Assembly (NCBI GenBank): GCA_964458645.1
Contig: CAYWJU010000006.1
Span: 36,201 to 100,200, forward strand
DNA length: 64,000 bases
Direction: 5' to 3'
Source: DAORHV01 sp964458645
Lineage (GTDB): Bacteria > Patescibacteriota > Gracilibacteria > Peribacterales > Peribacteraceae
The notes beneath the pieces are model-generated. The model was not told the origin of the DNA. It did no database searches and worked only from the letters and a program-made list of their open reading frames with translations. Shown here piece by piece: positions 8,935-18,430 of this stretch (position 1 is its first letter; each line of letters starts with the position of its first letter). Both the position numbers and the translations under genes were made by a program.

Positions 8935-11900
8935 CTACTTCGGCGGACCCGAATAATCACTCAGGTTCACGAACATCGTCACGGTGCCACATTGCTTACG
9001 CTTATCGGCGGCACATGGCTCGGTTTTTGTGACATCCACATTCTCTAGCGCCATGCCAACCGCGCGCCCGGCCCGCAGGGCCTTGGCGGCATACCCCGGC
9101 AGGCTGGCTGCAACCAGTCGGTCGCCGGTGAGAATGGGGCCATTCTCCAGGCTGACTTTTACCGGCACGCGTCCGACAAGGGCGATGGGGTACGAACCCT
9201 TGGTGAACGCACCGGCGACGAAACCGGGATTGGTAGAGACTACTCCCAACACTTCGGGCTGGTAGGCCGAGGTGGAGCGCCGCACGCCCTGGCTGTCGGT
9301 GAAGTCGATGGTGACGACCTCGCCCGGTTGGAGGGCATCTGGCGAGGAATAGCGCTCGGCCAAGTCGGCGCCGCCGGTGTTCACCGACCCCTTGGTGCCG
9401 GTGAAAATGTCGCCGTTGCTGCTCACGCGGAACAGCGACAGGTTGTCGGCCTTCAGGTCGATGAGATTCTTGTCGCGACCCACCCAGAATTCGGTGATGG
9501 TCGGCGTAGTGACCGGCCGCTGCTGGTAGGCGATGGTGGATCCGCCGTTCCACCAGACGTCCTGGTAAATGCCGGGGTACGACGGAATGATGCGCGCAAG
9601 ATTGAAGCTGATCTGCAGCCACGTATGTCCGGCACCCGGGTTGATGGCGTCGCCAGAGCGGGTGATTTCCCGTTCTTGATCGGCTTGCAGGGACAGCGAC
9701 GAGGTACCTGTACGCACCGCCGCGGAAATGCCGGAATAGCTGGGCAGCGCTTTCCAGTTCAGCGTGGCACTGCTGTCCAGCGCGGGAATATTCATGACTT
9801 CGCTGCGGTAGAAGCCGCTGGTCACCCAGCCGCCGTCGTAACGCATGGCCGTTGTGGTTCCGGCCGATCCCACGGCGTTCGATCCGGCGGTGACCACAAA
9901 TGTTCCGTCGTCACGCTGGAACGCCACCGATCCGGTGCCAGTCGCGGTGGGCAGTGCTGGGCCGGCCATGAAAATACCTACACCCAGCGGTCCGCCGGCA
10001 TCGGCGGTGTACGCACCGGCGCGCTCGAAGTAGATGTTCGTGGTAGTGGTCGCGCCGCCGAGCGTCAGCAACCACGTACCGTCCGGGCGCGGCAATACCT
10101 GTGCGCCGTGGCGCGCGGCGGTGGCCATGGTGGCACCGACGAGGATCCTGTTGGTATACGGGTTATAGATGTTCGTACTGGTCAGACCGACGCAGGTGTT
10201 TGCGGTGGCGCCGCCCTTGATGATCATCCACGTACCGTCGCTGCGCTCGAACGCCATGGCGCCGGGGCCCGTGCCGTTGGTCATGACGACGCTCGCGTTG
10301 TTGACGAACGTCATGGTGTACGGATCGAAGATCGTCGTCGGCGTTTGCACGGTGCATGCCTGCGCGGTGGTGCCAGGAATCACCAAGTACTGTCCATTGG
10401 GCCGGGGAATGACCAGCGAGCCGCGTCCGATGACGGACGTGGTGGTAGCACCCGTCATGGTAGTATTCTGGAACGGGTTATAGATGGTGGTTGAGCGCCT
10501 AAAGCCACCATGCAAAATGAGCACGTTGCCGTTGGGCAGCGGAATAGGCTGCGCACCTTCGGCAACGAACTGTGTCATGAGCGGTCCCGCTGTATAGGTA
10601 TTCGCCACAGGGTCATAGATGGTGGTGATTTTCGTGCCGCCACCGTGAACAATGAAGAACTTGCCGTCCGGGCGCTTGAACGCCAGCGCTCCGGTGGATG
10701 TGCGAATGGAGGGTGCAGTGGTCTGCGTATTGATGGTGTAGGTGTTGGCGTCGTACAACATGGCGGCGCCGGCGCCTCCGGCTGCCGAGCCCGGCAGGAT
10801 AATGTACTTACGATCCGGACGCCTCATGACGATGGTGCCGATGCTGGCGGCTGTCGTCAGCGCGGGATGCTGTCCGGCCGCACCGTTGTAGAAACCAACG
10901 TTCGTTGTGTTATACGTGGTGCCGTACGTGACCATGTTCGCCAGCGCGATCTGCAGGTTTTTTGCGCGGTCATTCTGGATGTTGACGGCGATGGGGCCGG
11001 ACGCATCGGTGGAACTACCGAATTCGAACTGCGTGCGGTGGAGTAGGATGGTATTGCGGATGGCAACGTCGTAGAGCGTGGGATCTTTGTTCGTACGGCG
11101 GTAGCGCGTCTGCCCAAGCCCACGGCGCAGACCCCATTCTTGGTCCACGAACTTGGGCAACGAACGCTTGAAAATGACGCGCATCTGCACGGAGTTATGT
11201 CCGGGAGTCGGCCGCACCAATTCTCCGCTGGTCTGCATATTCCTGTAGGTACCGGAACAACTGCCGTTGCCGGTACGGACCTGGAACGTCATCTGGCTGG
11301 CTTCTGCGTTCACATTCCATTCCATGCGTGAACCGGTACCGAGCATGGGCGCCGAAATGCACTCGGTCTCGTAGATGGCACCTGTGGAAGTGGACGGGCC
11401 GCCGATGATGTATCCCATGTCGTAGGTACTGGTCGTGGTCGTGGCGCCGCCACGGATGATCTGGATCTTGCCATCGGTGCGGATAAACGCATGCGCTCCG
11501 GCGCCCAGCGCGCCTCCCTGAATTGCCGGACCGGTAGTGAACTGGTTGGCATCGGTACGGGTGACGTCCAGGATGTTCGTAGTAGTGGAGCCACCAATGA
11601 GCACCAGGTACTTGCCGTCCTGACGCCAAATAGCCTGCGCGCCGTCGGCAAGCGCAACTGTGGGACCAAAGCCAACTCCGGACTGGGCAGTCATGCTACC
11701 GGCTCCGCGATCCACGGCTGTGGGCCGCGGGTCATAGATATAGGAGCTATTAATAGCACCCGGCATCACCAAGAATGTGCCATCTGGCCGACGCACCGAG
11801 AAGGCACCGGTGGTGATTGTTGGCGCATTCGTGGTAATGGGATTGATCTGCCACTGGTTATTGCCGGGCGTATACAGCCAGTGCGTAGTGGTATTGCCGC

Positions 11901-13875
11901 CGGCGAAGACAAGGAACGAACCGTCGTCGCGCTGGATGGCATGCGCTCCAGCACCGAAGCTGGCGCCAACGGCCGTCTGCGCCAAGTAACCGTTGGACGT
12001 GCCGTTGTAAATACCCCAGTTGCCGGAGCCGCCGCACATAATGACGTACGAACCAGAAGCCACCATGAATGCGTTGGTACCAGTGGTGGCCGTGCAACTC
12101 GTAAGGGTGGGACCGGCGGCGGTGGTGACGTTCCACGGGTCGTAGAGCGTGGATGTGGTCGCACCGCCGCCGTGGATTACCAGATAACGACCATCGCTGC
12201 GCCGCAGCGACATTCCTCCGGCGCCGACTGCGGCATTCGTAGCCGTACCTGCGGTAATAGTGCCACCAGCGATACCATCCCAGATGTTGACGGTGGTCGT
12301 GGCGTTGCCAAGGATGATGACGTACTTGCCGTCGTCGCGCAGGATGGTATGCGAACCGGCTCCGGCATTGGCCGATGTGACGGTAGTGGATGTAGACATG
12401 GTGCCCTGACCACTACTCGGCACCGTACCATCGCTGATGACAAGTGAATCACTGACAGAATCGATGTTGAGTAAGGTCGAACCAGCAACGGAGAAGTCCG
12501 TAGCATTGGCGACGCCAGTCGTTGTTTTGACAATGTCCGCACTCGTGACGTTCACATTCAGAGCACCGGTCATGGTGTCGCCGCCTTGGTTTACAAACAT
12601 ACCTTCGGCAGCTGCATAGCTGATTCCGCCTCCGCCGGTACCGCCACTCTGGTCCGTTCCACAACTGAATTTACCGGTCGACGGGTTGTAGAGCAGCTTG
12701 CTGCCAGTGGGATCGTTACACGTGCCTAATCCGGAACCGAAGAAACTTGCTCCTGAAAAGCTGGAGTCGGTAATAATCGAACCGGAGAATGTGTTGGCAA
12801 TTGCGCCCCAGCTGCGAATGGTGGTGCCAGAGATGGTGCCGATGATATCCAGGTCATCGGAGAACGAGAATTTATCTGTCGCGTCGAGCCAGGTGAATGT
12901 TTCGTCGGTACCGGAATTCATGAAGGTCAGTGTCACGTTCGCCGCTGCGTCATCGCCACCCAACGTCAGGTCTCCATCTGTAACAATGGAGCCAGTGACC
13001 GCGAGCGCACCGTGAATATCGGTATTTCCAGATACACGCAATGAGCGTCCGGATGCAGTTCCTTTCACAATGGCGCCGGATGCGGCAAGCATGCCGTAGA
13101 TGCTGGTGGCTCCATCCACACGCAACGATGAGCCCGAAATGCTGCCAACGATGCTGACGTCGTCACTGAATTGGAAGCGGTCGGCCGAATTGAACCACGT
13201 CAGTGTTTCGTTGGTGGTATCGCTACCGAACGTAAGCACTGCGTTGTTGGCATCGGCATCGTCGTTGATCGTGAGGTTGTTGTCGGTACGAATCGCACCG
13301 GTCACAGAAAGCGCACCATGGACATCAGCGTTGGTTGTCACGCGCAATGTTTTTCCGGACAACGTTCCGTCCCCAATAATGGCACCCGTCACGGACAATC
13401 CGCCGTGCACGTCGGCATTGCCGGACACGCGTAGTGTTTGGCCCGAGAGGACCGTTCCGGCCTTGAGCGTAACGCCGTTCTTAAAGACGGCGGCGCCGGA
13501 GAACGACGCGACTCCGGAAATAATGAGCGTGCGTCCAGACAGCGTCGACTTGGTTGTAAGGTTGCCGGACGCAGTCAGTGCTCCGCCAAGGTTGGCATTG
13601 CGGTCGATGACCAGGTTCGAACCCGACAATGTGCCAATGACTTTTAGACCCGCTGCAAAAATGAAGGTGTTGAGCGTGGTGTTGTAACTGAGCTGCTGTT
13701 GCACGGTACTGCCAAAGCGCAGGGCATAAATTGTTTCTCCCAGACCAGCATCGTCGACCGTCTCGAATGCGGTACCCGTAAGGCTGTCGTAGGTGGAAGC
13801 AAAGACAGGCTCGACGTTGGTCAGCAGCAGGGCTACCAGGAGCAGAGAGCCGGTGATGCGTTGTACGGTGCGCAT
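8935..13875 (-). CDS. Giant secreted fibre protein with Kelch-like repeats and tail-fibre-type C-terminal domain
   Basis: A 1646-residue protein, the largest in the window. A signal peptide ends near VFAS. Residues of about 30-400 are fibre modules (SGQTLRVSGNAD, VTGAI) nearly identical to those of the 3483-5201 protein. They are followed by the GLGTC / GKFSCGTDQSGG block. The centre holds many units of about 45-50 residues with the pattern RRDDG-YVVIHGG-TTT-IYDP, typical of Kelch/galactose-oxidase-like propellers, enough for more than one propeller. The C-terminus begins at DLAERYSSPDALQPGEVV and continues VLGVVSTNPGF and ALVGRVPVKVS, a domain seen on phage tail spikes and large secreted proteins; I suspect a self-processing or chaperone role. 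It follows the 13879-15948 gene by 3 bp in the same operon. Confidence 0.8.
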   Translation of the reverse strand: MRTVQRITGSLLLVALLLTNVEPVFASTYDSLTGTAFETVDDAGLGETIYALRFGSTVQQQLSYNTTLNTFIFAAGLKVIGTLSGSNLVIDRNANLGGALTASGNLTTKSTLSGRTLIISGVASFSGAAVFKNGVTLKAGTVLSGQTLRVSGNADVHGGLSVTGAIIGDGTLSGKTLRVTTNADVHGALSVTGAIRTDNNLTINDDADANNAVLTFGSDTTNETLTWFNSADRFQFSDDVSIVGSISGSSLRVDGATSIYGMLAASGAIVKGTASGRSLRVSGNTDIHGALAVTGSIVTDGDLTLGGDDAAANVTLTFMNSGTDETFTWLDATDKFSFSDDLDIIGTISGTTIRSWGAIANTFSGSIITDSSFSGASFFGSGLGTCNDPTGSKLLYNPSTGKFSCGTDQSGGTGGGGISYAAAEGMFVNQGGDTMTGALNVNVTSADIVKTTTGVANATDFSVAGSTLLNIDSVSDSLVISDGTVPSSGQGTMSTSTTVTSANAGAGSHTILRDDGKYVIILGNATTTVNIWDGIAGGTITAGTATNAAVGAGGMSLRRSDGRYLVIHGGGATTSTLYDPWNVTTAAGPTLTSCTATTGTNAFMVASGSYVIMCGGSGNWGIYNGTSNGYLAQTAVGASFGAGAHAIQRDDGSFLVFAGGNTTTHWLYTPGNNQWQINPITTNAPTITTGAFSVRRPDGTFLVMPGAINSSYIYDPRPTAVDRGAGSMTAQSGVGFGPTVALADGAQAIWRQDGKYLVLIGGSTTTNILDVTRTDANQFTTGPAIQGGALGAGAHAFIRTDGKIQIIRGGATTTTSTYDMGYIIGGPSTSTGAIYETECISAPMLGTGSRMEWNVNAEASQMTFQVRTGNGSCSGTYRNMQTSGELVRPTPGHNSVQMRVIFKRSLPKFVDQEWGLRRGLGQTRYRRTNKDPTLYDVAIRNTILLHRTQFEFGSSTDASGPIAVNIQNDRAKNLQIALANMVTYGTTYNTTNVGFYNGAAGQHPALTTAASIGTIVMRRPDRKYIILPGSAAGGAGAAMLYDANTYTINTQTTAPSIRTSTGALAFKRPDGKFFIVHGGGTKITTIYDPVANTYTAGPLMTQFVAEGAQPIPLPNGNVLILHGGFRRSTTIYNPFQNTTMTGATTTSVIGRGSLVIPRPNGQYLVIPGTTAQACTVQTPTTIFDPYTMTFVNNASVVMTNGTGPGAMAFERSDGTWMIIKGGATANTCVGLTSTNIYNPYTNRILVGATMATAARHGAQVLPRPDGTWLLTLGGATTTTNIYFERAGAYTADAGGPLGVGIFMAGPALPTATGTGSVAFQRDDGTFVVTAGSNAVGSAGTTTAMRYDGGWVTSGFYRSEVMNIPALDSSATLNWKALPSYSGISAAVRTGTSSLSLQADQEREITRSGDAINPGAGHTWLQISFNLARIIPSYPGIYQDVWWNGGSTIAYQQRPVTTPTITEFWVGRDKNLIDLKADNLSLFRVSSNGDIFTGTKGSVNTGGADLAERYSSPDALQPGEVVTIDFTDSQGVRRSTSAYQPEVLGVVSTNPGFVAGAFTKGSYPIALVGRVPVKVSLENGPILTGDRLVAASLPGYAAKALRAGRAVGMALENVDVTKTEPCAADKRKQCGTVTMFVNLSDYSGPPK

Positions 13876-13878
13876 GGT

Positions 13879-15948
13879 TTAGCGATCAGCTTCGGTATAA
13901 ACGTGCTGCATACGAATGTTTTTGGCGGTTGCCGTGAGTGCGGAAACTCCCAGTACCTGGCGCAGAGACGTGGAGCCGCCAGGAAGGTTGGAGGCGGTAC
14001 TGCCTTGCAAGCGTGTGCCGGTGGTCAGGTTGTCGATCTGCCAGTTCACAGTGGTGCACTTGGATGTGCAATTGAACGACAATTCGTACACGTTGTTCGT
14101 GGTAAACGGCATGGTGGTATTCACGACGTTCTGGGTGGTGTTGTCTTTGGTCGTAAACTGCCAGTTGGCATCCGCACGGTTGGTGGAGAACTGAAAGCCG
14201 ATATAGTGACCTGCGGGGTTGTCGTTGCCCACCATGGTGGCAATGGTCTGGTTGGCAAGACCCACGAACGTGCGTACGGAAGCGGTATCTACCACGCCGA
14301 CGCGGGCGCTGAAGAAAAAGCCGTTTGCCACACCCGCAGAACCGCGGAAGAACGTCGTGTTTACGGAGCTGGTACCGGCTGTGTCATTCAGTGTGGCGGC
14401 CGTTGCAAAGTTCGCCATGTAACCGAAGACTTCTCCCGCCGCAGGGTGCGACACAGTGGTGTCGTTGGTCACCGTTGTTCCAATGCCGTTGATTGTCGTA
14501 CCGCCACCGGTCGTGAGCCCCATGACCATTTTACTGAACAGAGCGGGCTGCAGTGCGTAACCGGAACCGGAACTGCCGCGATTTTGCAGAAACGGCTTGC
14601 TGGCAATGGTCTGCGAGTAGGTTTTCAGCATGCCATCAGGTGCCTTGGACGGCGTCGCGGTATTCTGAAGATTTTGAATCATGAGCGTGCCGGACAACAC
14701 CGCACCACTACCAAAATATGCTTTTTCACGCAGCACCAATCCGGTGCCGGTCGTGGTGTCCTGCAAATCTATAACCAGCACACCCGTCATGGTATCGCCG
14801 GACACATTCACGTACTTGGTATCGAAGAAACCTTGCAGCGAACCGGTGTTGGACCAGTTGCCACCGCCACCGCCAGTTTGGTCGGCACCGCAGGAGAAGC
14901 GGCCGGTCGTGGCATCCCAAAGGAGCTTGCTGGAAGCGCCCGTGTCACAATCTGTAAGGCCGGCGCCAGAGAATGAGCGATTGGCATAGAGAGTGAAGCC
15001 GGACATGATTCCCTGGACTGCAAGTGTGGCTTTCGGTGTTGCCATTCCGATTCCTACGTTTCCGCCGTCGGGGTTGAGCAACAGTTGAGAGGATGCGCCA
15101 GTGGTAAAGGCGCCGATTTTCCCGAGGCCAATCCTGGTCTGAGCATCACCCGAGGCGTCTGTTCCTCCGAATTTTGCTACCCAATCACTCGCGGTGGGCC
15201 ACCACACGTCAAACTTATATTCTGGGTCAGCCACTGTACTTAAGACACCCACACGCTGCGTGCTGGAATCGACGAAGAATAATTTCGGTGTAGCGGGAGC
15301 ATCGACCTGGAAATCGGCGTCCGGATAGCGGAAACTATTGAACACGCTACCGCCGTTTGGAGCGATCTGCACATTCCCGCCGCCCGCGTGAATGGACGCA
15401 CCGGATAACGTACCGCCCACATCCACATCATCGGAAAAATAGAATTTGTCTGCAGTGTTCAACCACGTGAGCGATTCGTTGACGGCGTCGCTGCCGAACG
15501 TCAGTACTACGTCGTTGCTGTCCGCATTGTCATTCAGCGTGAAATTCGAATCCGTGCGCACGGCGCCCGAAATAGCCAGCGGACCCTGAATATCGGCGCC
15601 GCCATCGCTGACACGCAGTGAGTGGCCCGACAAGACGCGCATGGCGGTAATGGAACCTGTTGCGGTCACATCGCCGGCGATGAAGATGCTGCGCGTAAAC
15701 TGGAAGCGCAAGTTGTTGCGATCGTAGAACAAGCGTTGACCAACCACGTCGCCGAAACGAATTTCCAACTGCGTTGCGGCCGTGTCGGAATTATCGATGA
15801 TCTGGAACGCCTCGGTGTTTACGAGCAGCGTTGGGTTCCACGCACTTGCTGCGTATGCAGGTACACGCATTGCAAGCAACGACAGAACGCTCGCGATAAG
15901 TATCGCAATGCCATGCGCGTGCCGATATTGGTGTTTGTGGGAGAGCAA
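13879..15948 (-). CDS. Secreted fibre protein with C-terminal jelly-roll-like domain
   Basis: A 689-residue secreted protein, first gene of the operon with the 1646-residue fibre. The N-terminus is a signal peptide ending AYAAS. Next comes WNPTLLVNTEAFQ and a block like the start of the 3483-5201 protein, then fibre repeats (VLSGHSLRVSDGG, LTFGSDAVNESLTW). The GLTDC / GRFSCGADQTGGG block marks the end of the shaft. Residues of about 480-689 (FFFSARVGV, then FVGLANQ) look like a beta-sandwich head such as those on phage tail fibres; this is inferred. The start codon is TTG at 15948, 9 nt after TATACT, and no in-frame ATG lies nearby, so a nearly leaderless TTG start is the best reading. Confidence 0.8.
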   Translation of the reverse strand: MLSHKHQYRHAHGIAILIASVLSLLAMRVPAYAASAWNPTLLVNTEAFQIIDNSDTAATQLEIRFGDVVGQRLFYDRNNLRFQFTRSIFIAGDVTATGSITAMRVLSGHSLRVSDGGADIQGPLAISGAVRTDSNFTLNDNADSNDVVLTFGSDAVNESLTWLNTADKFYFSDDVDVGGTLSGASIHAGGGNVQIAPNGGSVFNSFRYPDADFQVDAPATPKLFFVDSSTQRVGVLSTVADPEYKFDVWWPTASDWVAKFGGTDASGDAQTRIGLGKIGAFTTGASSQLLLNPDGGNVGIGMATPKATLAVQGIMSGFTLYANRSFSGAGLTDCDTGASSKLLWDATTGRFSCGADQTGGGGGNWSNTGSLQGFFDTKYVNVSGDTMTGVLVIDLQDTTTGTGLVLREKAYFGSGAVLSGTLMIQNLQNTATPSKAPDGMLKTYSQTIASKPFLQNRGSSGSGYALQPALFSKMVMGLTTGGGTTINGIGTTVTNDTTVSHPAAGEVFGYMANFATAATLNDTAGTSSVNTTFFRGSAGVANGFFFSARVGVVDTASVRTFVGLANQTIATMVGNDNPAGHYIGFQFSTNRADANWQFTTKDNTTQNVVNTTMPFTTNNVYELSFNCTSKCTTVNWQIDNLTTGTRLQGSTASNLPGGSTSLRQVLGVSALTATAKNIRMQHVYTEADR

Positions 15949-15957
15949 AATCCTATA

Positions 15958-15963
15958 AGTATA
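15958..15963 (-). promoter_or_regulatory. -10 of the fibre operon
   Basis: TATACT on the minus strand lies 9 nt before the TTG start at 15948, so the leader is only 2-3 nt. Confidence 0.5.
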
Positions 15964-16122
15964 CCAGAAAACGAGTGTTTTGACTGGGGTTTATATTTGC
16001 AAATATCTATTAAATGACGTGAAGTAATCTTTTGGAATGTTCGAGCAATCGAATATTGATAAAAGAAAATACTCTTGGAATGCAGTCAATCTCGCGAACG
16101 AGCCAGAAAAGGCGAAATGAGG

Positions 16123-16128
16123 TATACT
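16123..16128 (+). promoter_or_regulatory. -10 of the M23 peptidase gene
   Basis: TATACT lies 11 nt before the ATG at 16140, giving a leader of about 5 nt and no room for a Shine-Dalgarno sequence. Confidence 0.5.
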
Positions 16129-16139
16129 GAACGGATTTC

Positions 16140-16985
16140 ATGGAAATTCACGTCCACATTCCACGGCCCTGGCAAACCCTGTTTGCAATGCTACTCGTGT
16201 TCTTCTGGATCACGGGTCCGTTCGGTCCGAACTGGGCGAATACGTCGAACGACGGAGTGGGTGGCGTGAATAGCGGCGTGGAAATTGCGCGCGCACAACA
16301 AAGCGTGGAGCGTGAACGGATTACGCAGGCAGTTCTTGCGCAGCGCGAAGAGATTTTGCGCTACCAGGTGCAAGTGCTGGAGGACGAAGCGCAGCGCACA
16401 CAGGACCCGAAGAAAATGGCTCAACTGACGGAGAATCGAAAAGTGCTGATCAGCATTTTAAGCCAAAAGAAAGCATCGGAGCAGTTGCTTGCCACATCGT
16501 TGTCCGAGCTCTGGGATGCCCAAGGAACGACCTTCAGTAAAAACGCTCCCGATACGCCGCTGATTCTTCGCTGGCCGGTGGAACCGACGTATGGCATTTC
16601 GGCGCATTTCGAAGATGACGGATACGAAGCAAAGTTCGGTATGCCGCACCACGCCGTGGACATTCCCGCTGAACAAGGAACGGTTATCCTCGCGCCGGCA
16701 GATGGTATGGTGGCGAAGGTATCACTCAATGGCCTTGGGTACAGCTATATCGCCATTGACCATGCCGATGGCGTACAGACGATTTACGGCCACGTGAGCG
16801 GCTCGCTCGTCCAGGAGGGCGACAAGGTGCGCATGGGTTCGCCCATTGGTCTTTCCGGCGGACGTCCGGGTTCCGAAGGCGCAGGATTACTGACGACCGG
16901 ACCGCATTTGCATTTCGCCGTTCGACAAGACGGAGTGCTGGTGGATCCGCTGAAGTATTTGGTGAGGATGGTGGATGGGGACTAG
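16140..16985 (+). CDS. Membrane-anchored M23 peptidase with coiled coil
   Basis: A 281-residue zinc endopeptidase of the M23/LytM family, expected to cut peptide cross-links in peptidoglycan outside the membrane. Residues 12-28 form the membrane anchor. Residues of about 46-125 form a coiled coil (EILRYQVQVLEDEAQR), as in EnvC/NlpD-like regulators. The catalytic domain spans 140-275, with metal ligands H170 and D174 in HHAVD, H218 in YGHVS and H256-L-H258. All key residues are present, so it should be active. It stands alone, divergent from the fibre operon and convergent with dgt. Confidence 0.9.
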   Translation: MEIHVHIPRPWQTLFAMLLVFFWITGPFGPNWANTSNDGVGGVNSGVEIARAQQSVERERITQAVLAQREEILRYQVQVLEDEAQRTQDPKKMAQLTENRKVLISILSQKKASEQLLATSLSELWDAQGTTFSKNAPDTPLILRWPVEPTYGISAHFEDDGYEAKFGMPHHAVDIPAEQGTVILAPADGMVAKVSLNGLGYSYIAIDHADGVQTIYGHVSGSLVQEGDKVRMGSPIGLSGGRPGSEGAGLLTTGPHLHFAVRQDGVLVDPLKYLVRMVDGD

Positions 16986-17101
16986 CCGATACAGAGACGC
17001 GCGAAGCATCGCGCTCCCAACATGCACATACTGAACTATCTTGCTCCTGAGTACGACACTCCAAACACCCTGCCTGATCCTCTCCTTAGGGAAGCGGGTT
17101 G

Positions 17102-18220
17102 CTACCCGCGGGACACCTGCCTGTCGATCATCTTCCACTGCTCAAACGCAAACACGTCCGTCATACCGGCAACGTAGTCTTTTACGGCTTCCTCCAGGGC
17201 TCCGCCGTGTTTCTTCTGCAGCGCAAGAACCTTGTCGGGCGGGCTTGCTAGGTATGCCGCGAAGACATCTCGGATGACCTGCTTTCCTTGATTGGCTTGG
17301 GCCTGAACACCGGGATTCATGTAGAGGCGAGTCCAGAGAAATGTGCGAAGTTCTTTCATCATCTCGCGCATGTCCGGAGTGAATTGAACGATATCACCTT
17401 GTGCGGCATACACATCGGCAAGCGAATGGATGCCTCGATCGGCAATCGCTCGCTCGGTGGCGATGTAGAGGTCATGAATCAATGCTTGAACAATGGCGCC
17501 GCGGATTTCGGTACCTGTTTCCTTTGCCCTGTCAGAAGCCAATTTCCCAAGTTTGAGGCCGCGGAGTTCATCGATCGAGATAATCCCGGCTCGAAGACCG
17601 TCATCGGTATCGTGGGCGGTGTAGGCAATTTCGTCGGCCAGGTTTACGACTTGTGCTTCCAGCGACGGAGAGCGTTCGAGCACCAAGTCTTCTGGCATAT
17701 CGTGCGGCGTGCGATGTTTCATGAGGCCTTCCAGCACTTCGCGATTCAAGTTGAGTCCGCTGTACTGCTTGCTGCGCTGCTCGAGGAACGTGACGATGCG
17801 CAGTGACTGGAGATTGTGCTCAAAGCGCTTGCCGGAGGGCTGGACGCACTCGTTGAGCGCCTCTTCGCCGGCGTGCCCGAATGGCGTGTGACCCAGGTCA
17901 TGGGCCAAGGCGATGGACTCGGCCAAGTCTTCGTTCAGCCCCATGGTACGAGCGATGTCCCGGCCAACCTGGGCGACCTCCAGCGTGTGGGTAATGCGCG
18001 TGCGGTAATGGTCGCCGGTGCCGGTAACGAACACTTGTGTCTTGTGTTTCAGGCGACGGAACGACTGCGTATGCAGAATGCGGTCGCGATCACGCTGAAA
18101 CGGGAAGCGTGTGGAATCTTCCGGTTCGGGGTGAATGCGTCCCAGTCCGCCGCCGTGCGGTACGGCGTACGGCATGAGCAGGGCATTGGCCGATGACATG
18201 CGTTGGGAGACGGGGAGCAT
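17102..18220 (-). CDS. dgt: dGTPase-like deoxyguanosinetriphosphate triphosphohydrolase
   Basis: A 372-residue HD-domain protein of the dGTPase family, which releases triphosphate from dNTPs and so controls nucleotide pools. The hallmark RRLKHKTQVF precedes the HD residues H78, H107-D108, H111 and H116 (AHDLGHTPFGHAGE). The length suits the short, often multi-dNTP-specific bacterial form. The ATG at 18220 is preceded by TATGCT 11 nt upstream. A short GCGGGT/ACCCGC hairpin overlaps its stop codon. Divergent from ssb. Substrate specificity cannot be read from the sequence. Confidence 0.9.
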   Translation of the reverse strand: MLPVSQRMSSANALLMPYAVPHGGGLGRIHPEPEDSTRFPFQRDRDRILHTQSFRRLKHKTQVFVTGTGDHYRTRITHTLEVAQVGRDIARTMGLNEDLAESIALAHDLGHTPFGHAGEEALNECVQPSGKRFEHNLQSLRIVTFLEQRSKQYSGLNLNREVLEGLMKHRTPHDMPEDLVLERSPSLEAQVVNLADEIAYTAHDTDDGLRAGIISIDELRGLKLGKLASDRAKETGTEIRGAIVQALIHDLYIATERAIADRGIHSLADVYAAQGDIVQFTPDMREMMKELRTFLWTRLYMNPGVQAQANQGKQVIRDVFAAYLASPPDKVLALQKKHGGALEEAVKDYVAGMTDVFAFEQWKMIDRQVSRG

Positions 18221-18430
18221 TGGGATACGACAGCATACATCGTCTTCTGCGCGGCAACCACAAGGCCGGTTCCCAGGCCGGGATTCTTCGGCGAGCCGGA
18301 ACCGGATGATTGGCTTACGGCTGAGGAAATAGCAACTAGCGACCGAATGTACCCCCGCAAGGGGATAGCGGCGGCAAGGGCCGCGAATTCATCATGTTCC
18401 TCCTGTATTTCTTCCCCCTTTTCTCTATGA
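18203..18430 (+). CDS. Possible small ORF overlapping the ssb start
   Basis: A 75-codon frame whose TGA overlaps the ATG of ssb as ATGA, the usual sign of coupling. The middle reads as plausible protein (RPGFFGEPEPDDWLTAEEIA), but the end is low-complexity Ser/Cys coded by the pyrimidine-rich ssb leader, and the start overlaps dgt. No family is recognised. It may simply be the ssb leader. Confidence 0.25.
   Translation: MGDGEHWDTTAYIVFCAATTRPVPRPGFFGEPEPDDWLTAEEIATSDRMYPRKGIAAARAANSSCSSCISSPFSL

Noticed and set aside
13699..14976. 425-codon plus-strand ORF
   Set aside because: It overlaps two clear secreted fibre genes on the other strand and lacks protein-like composition.
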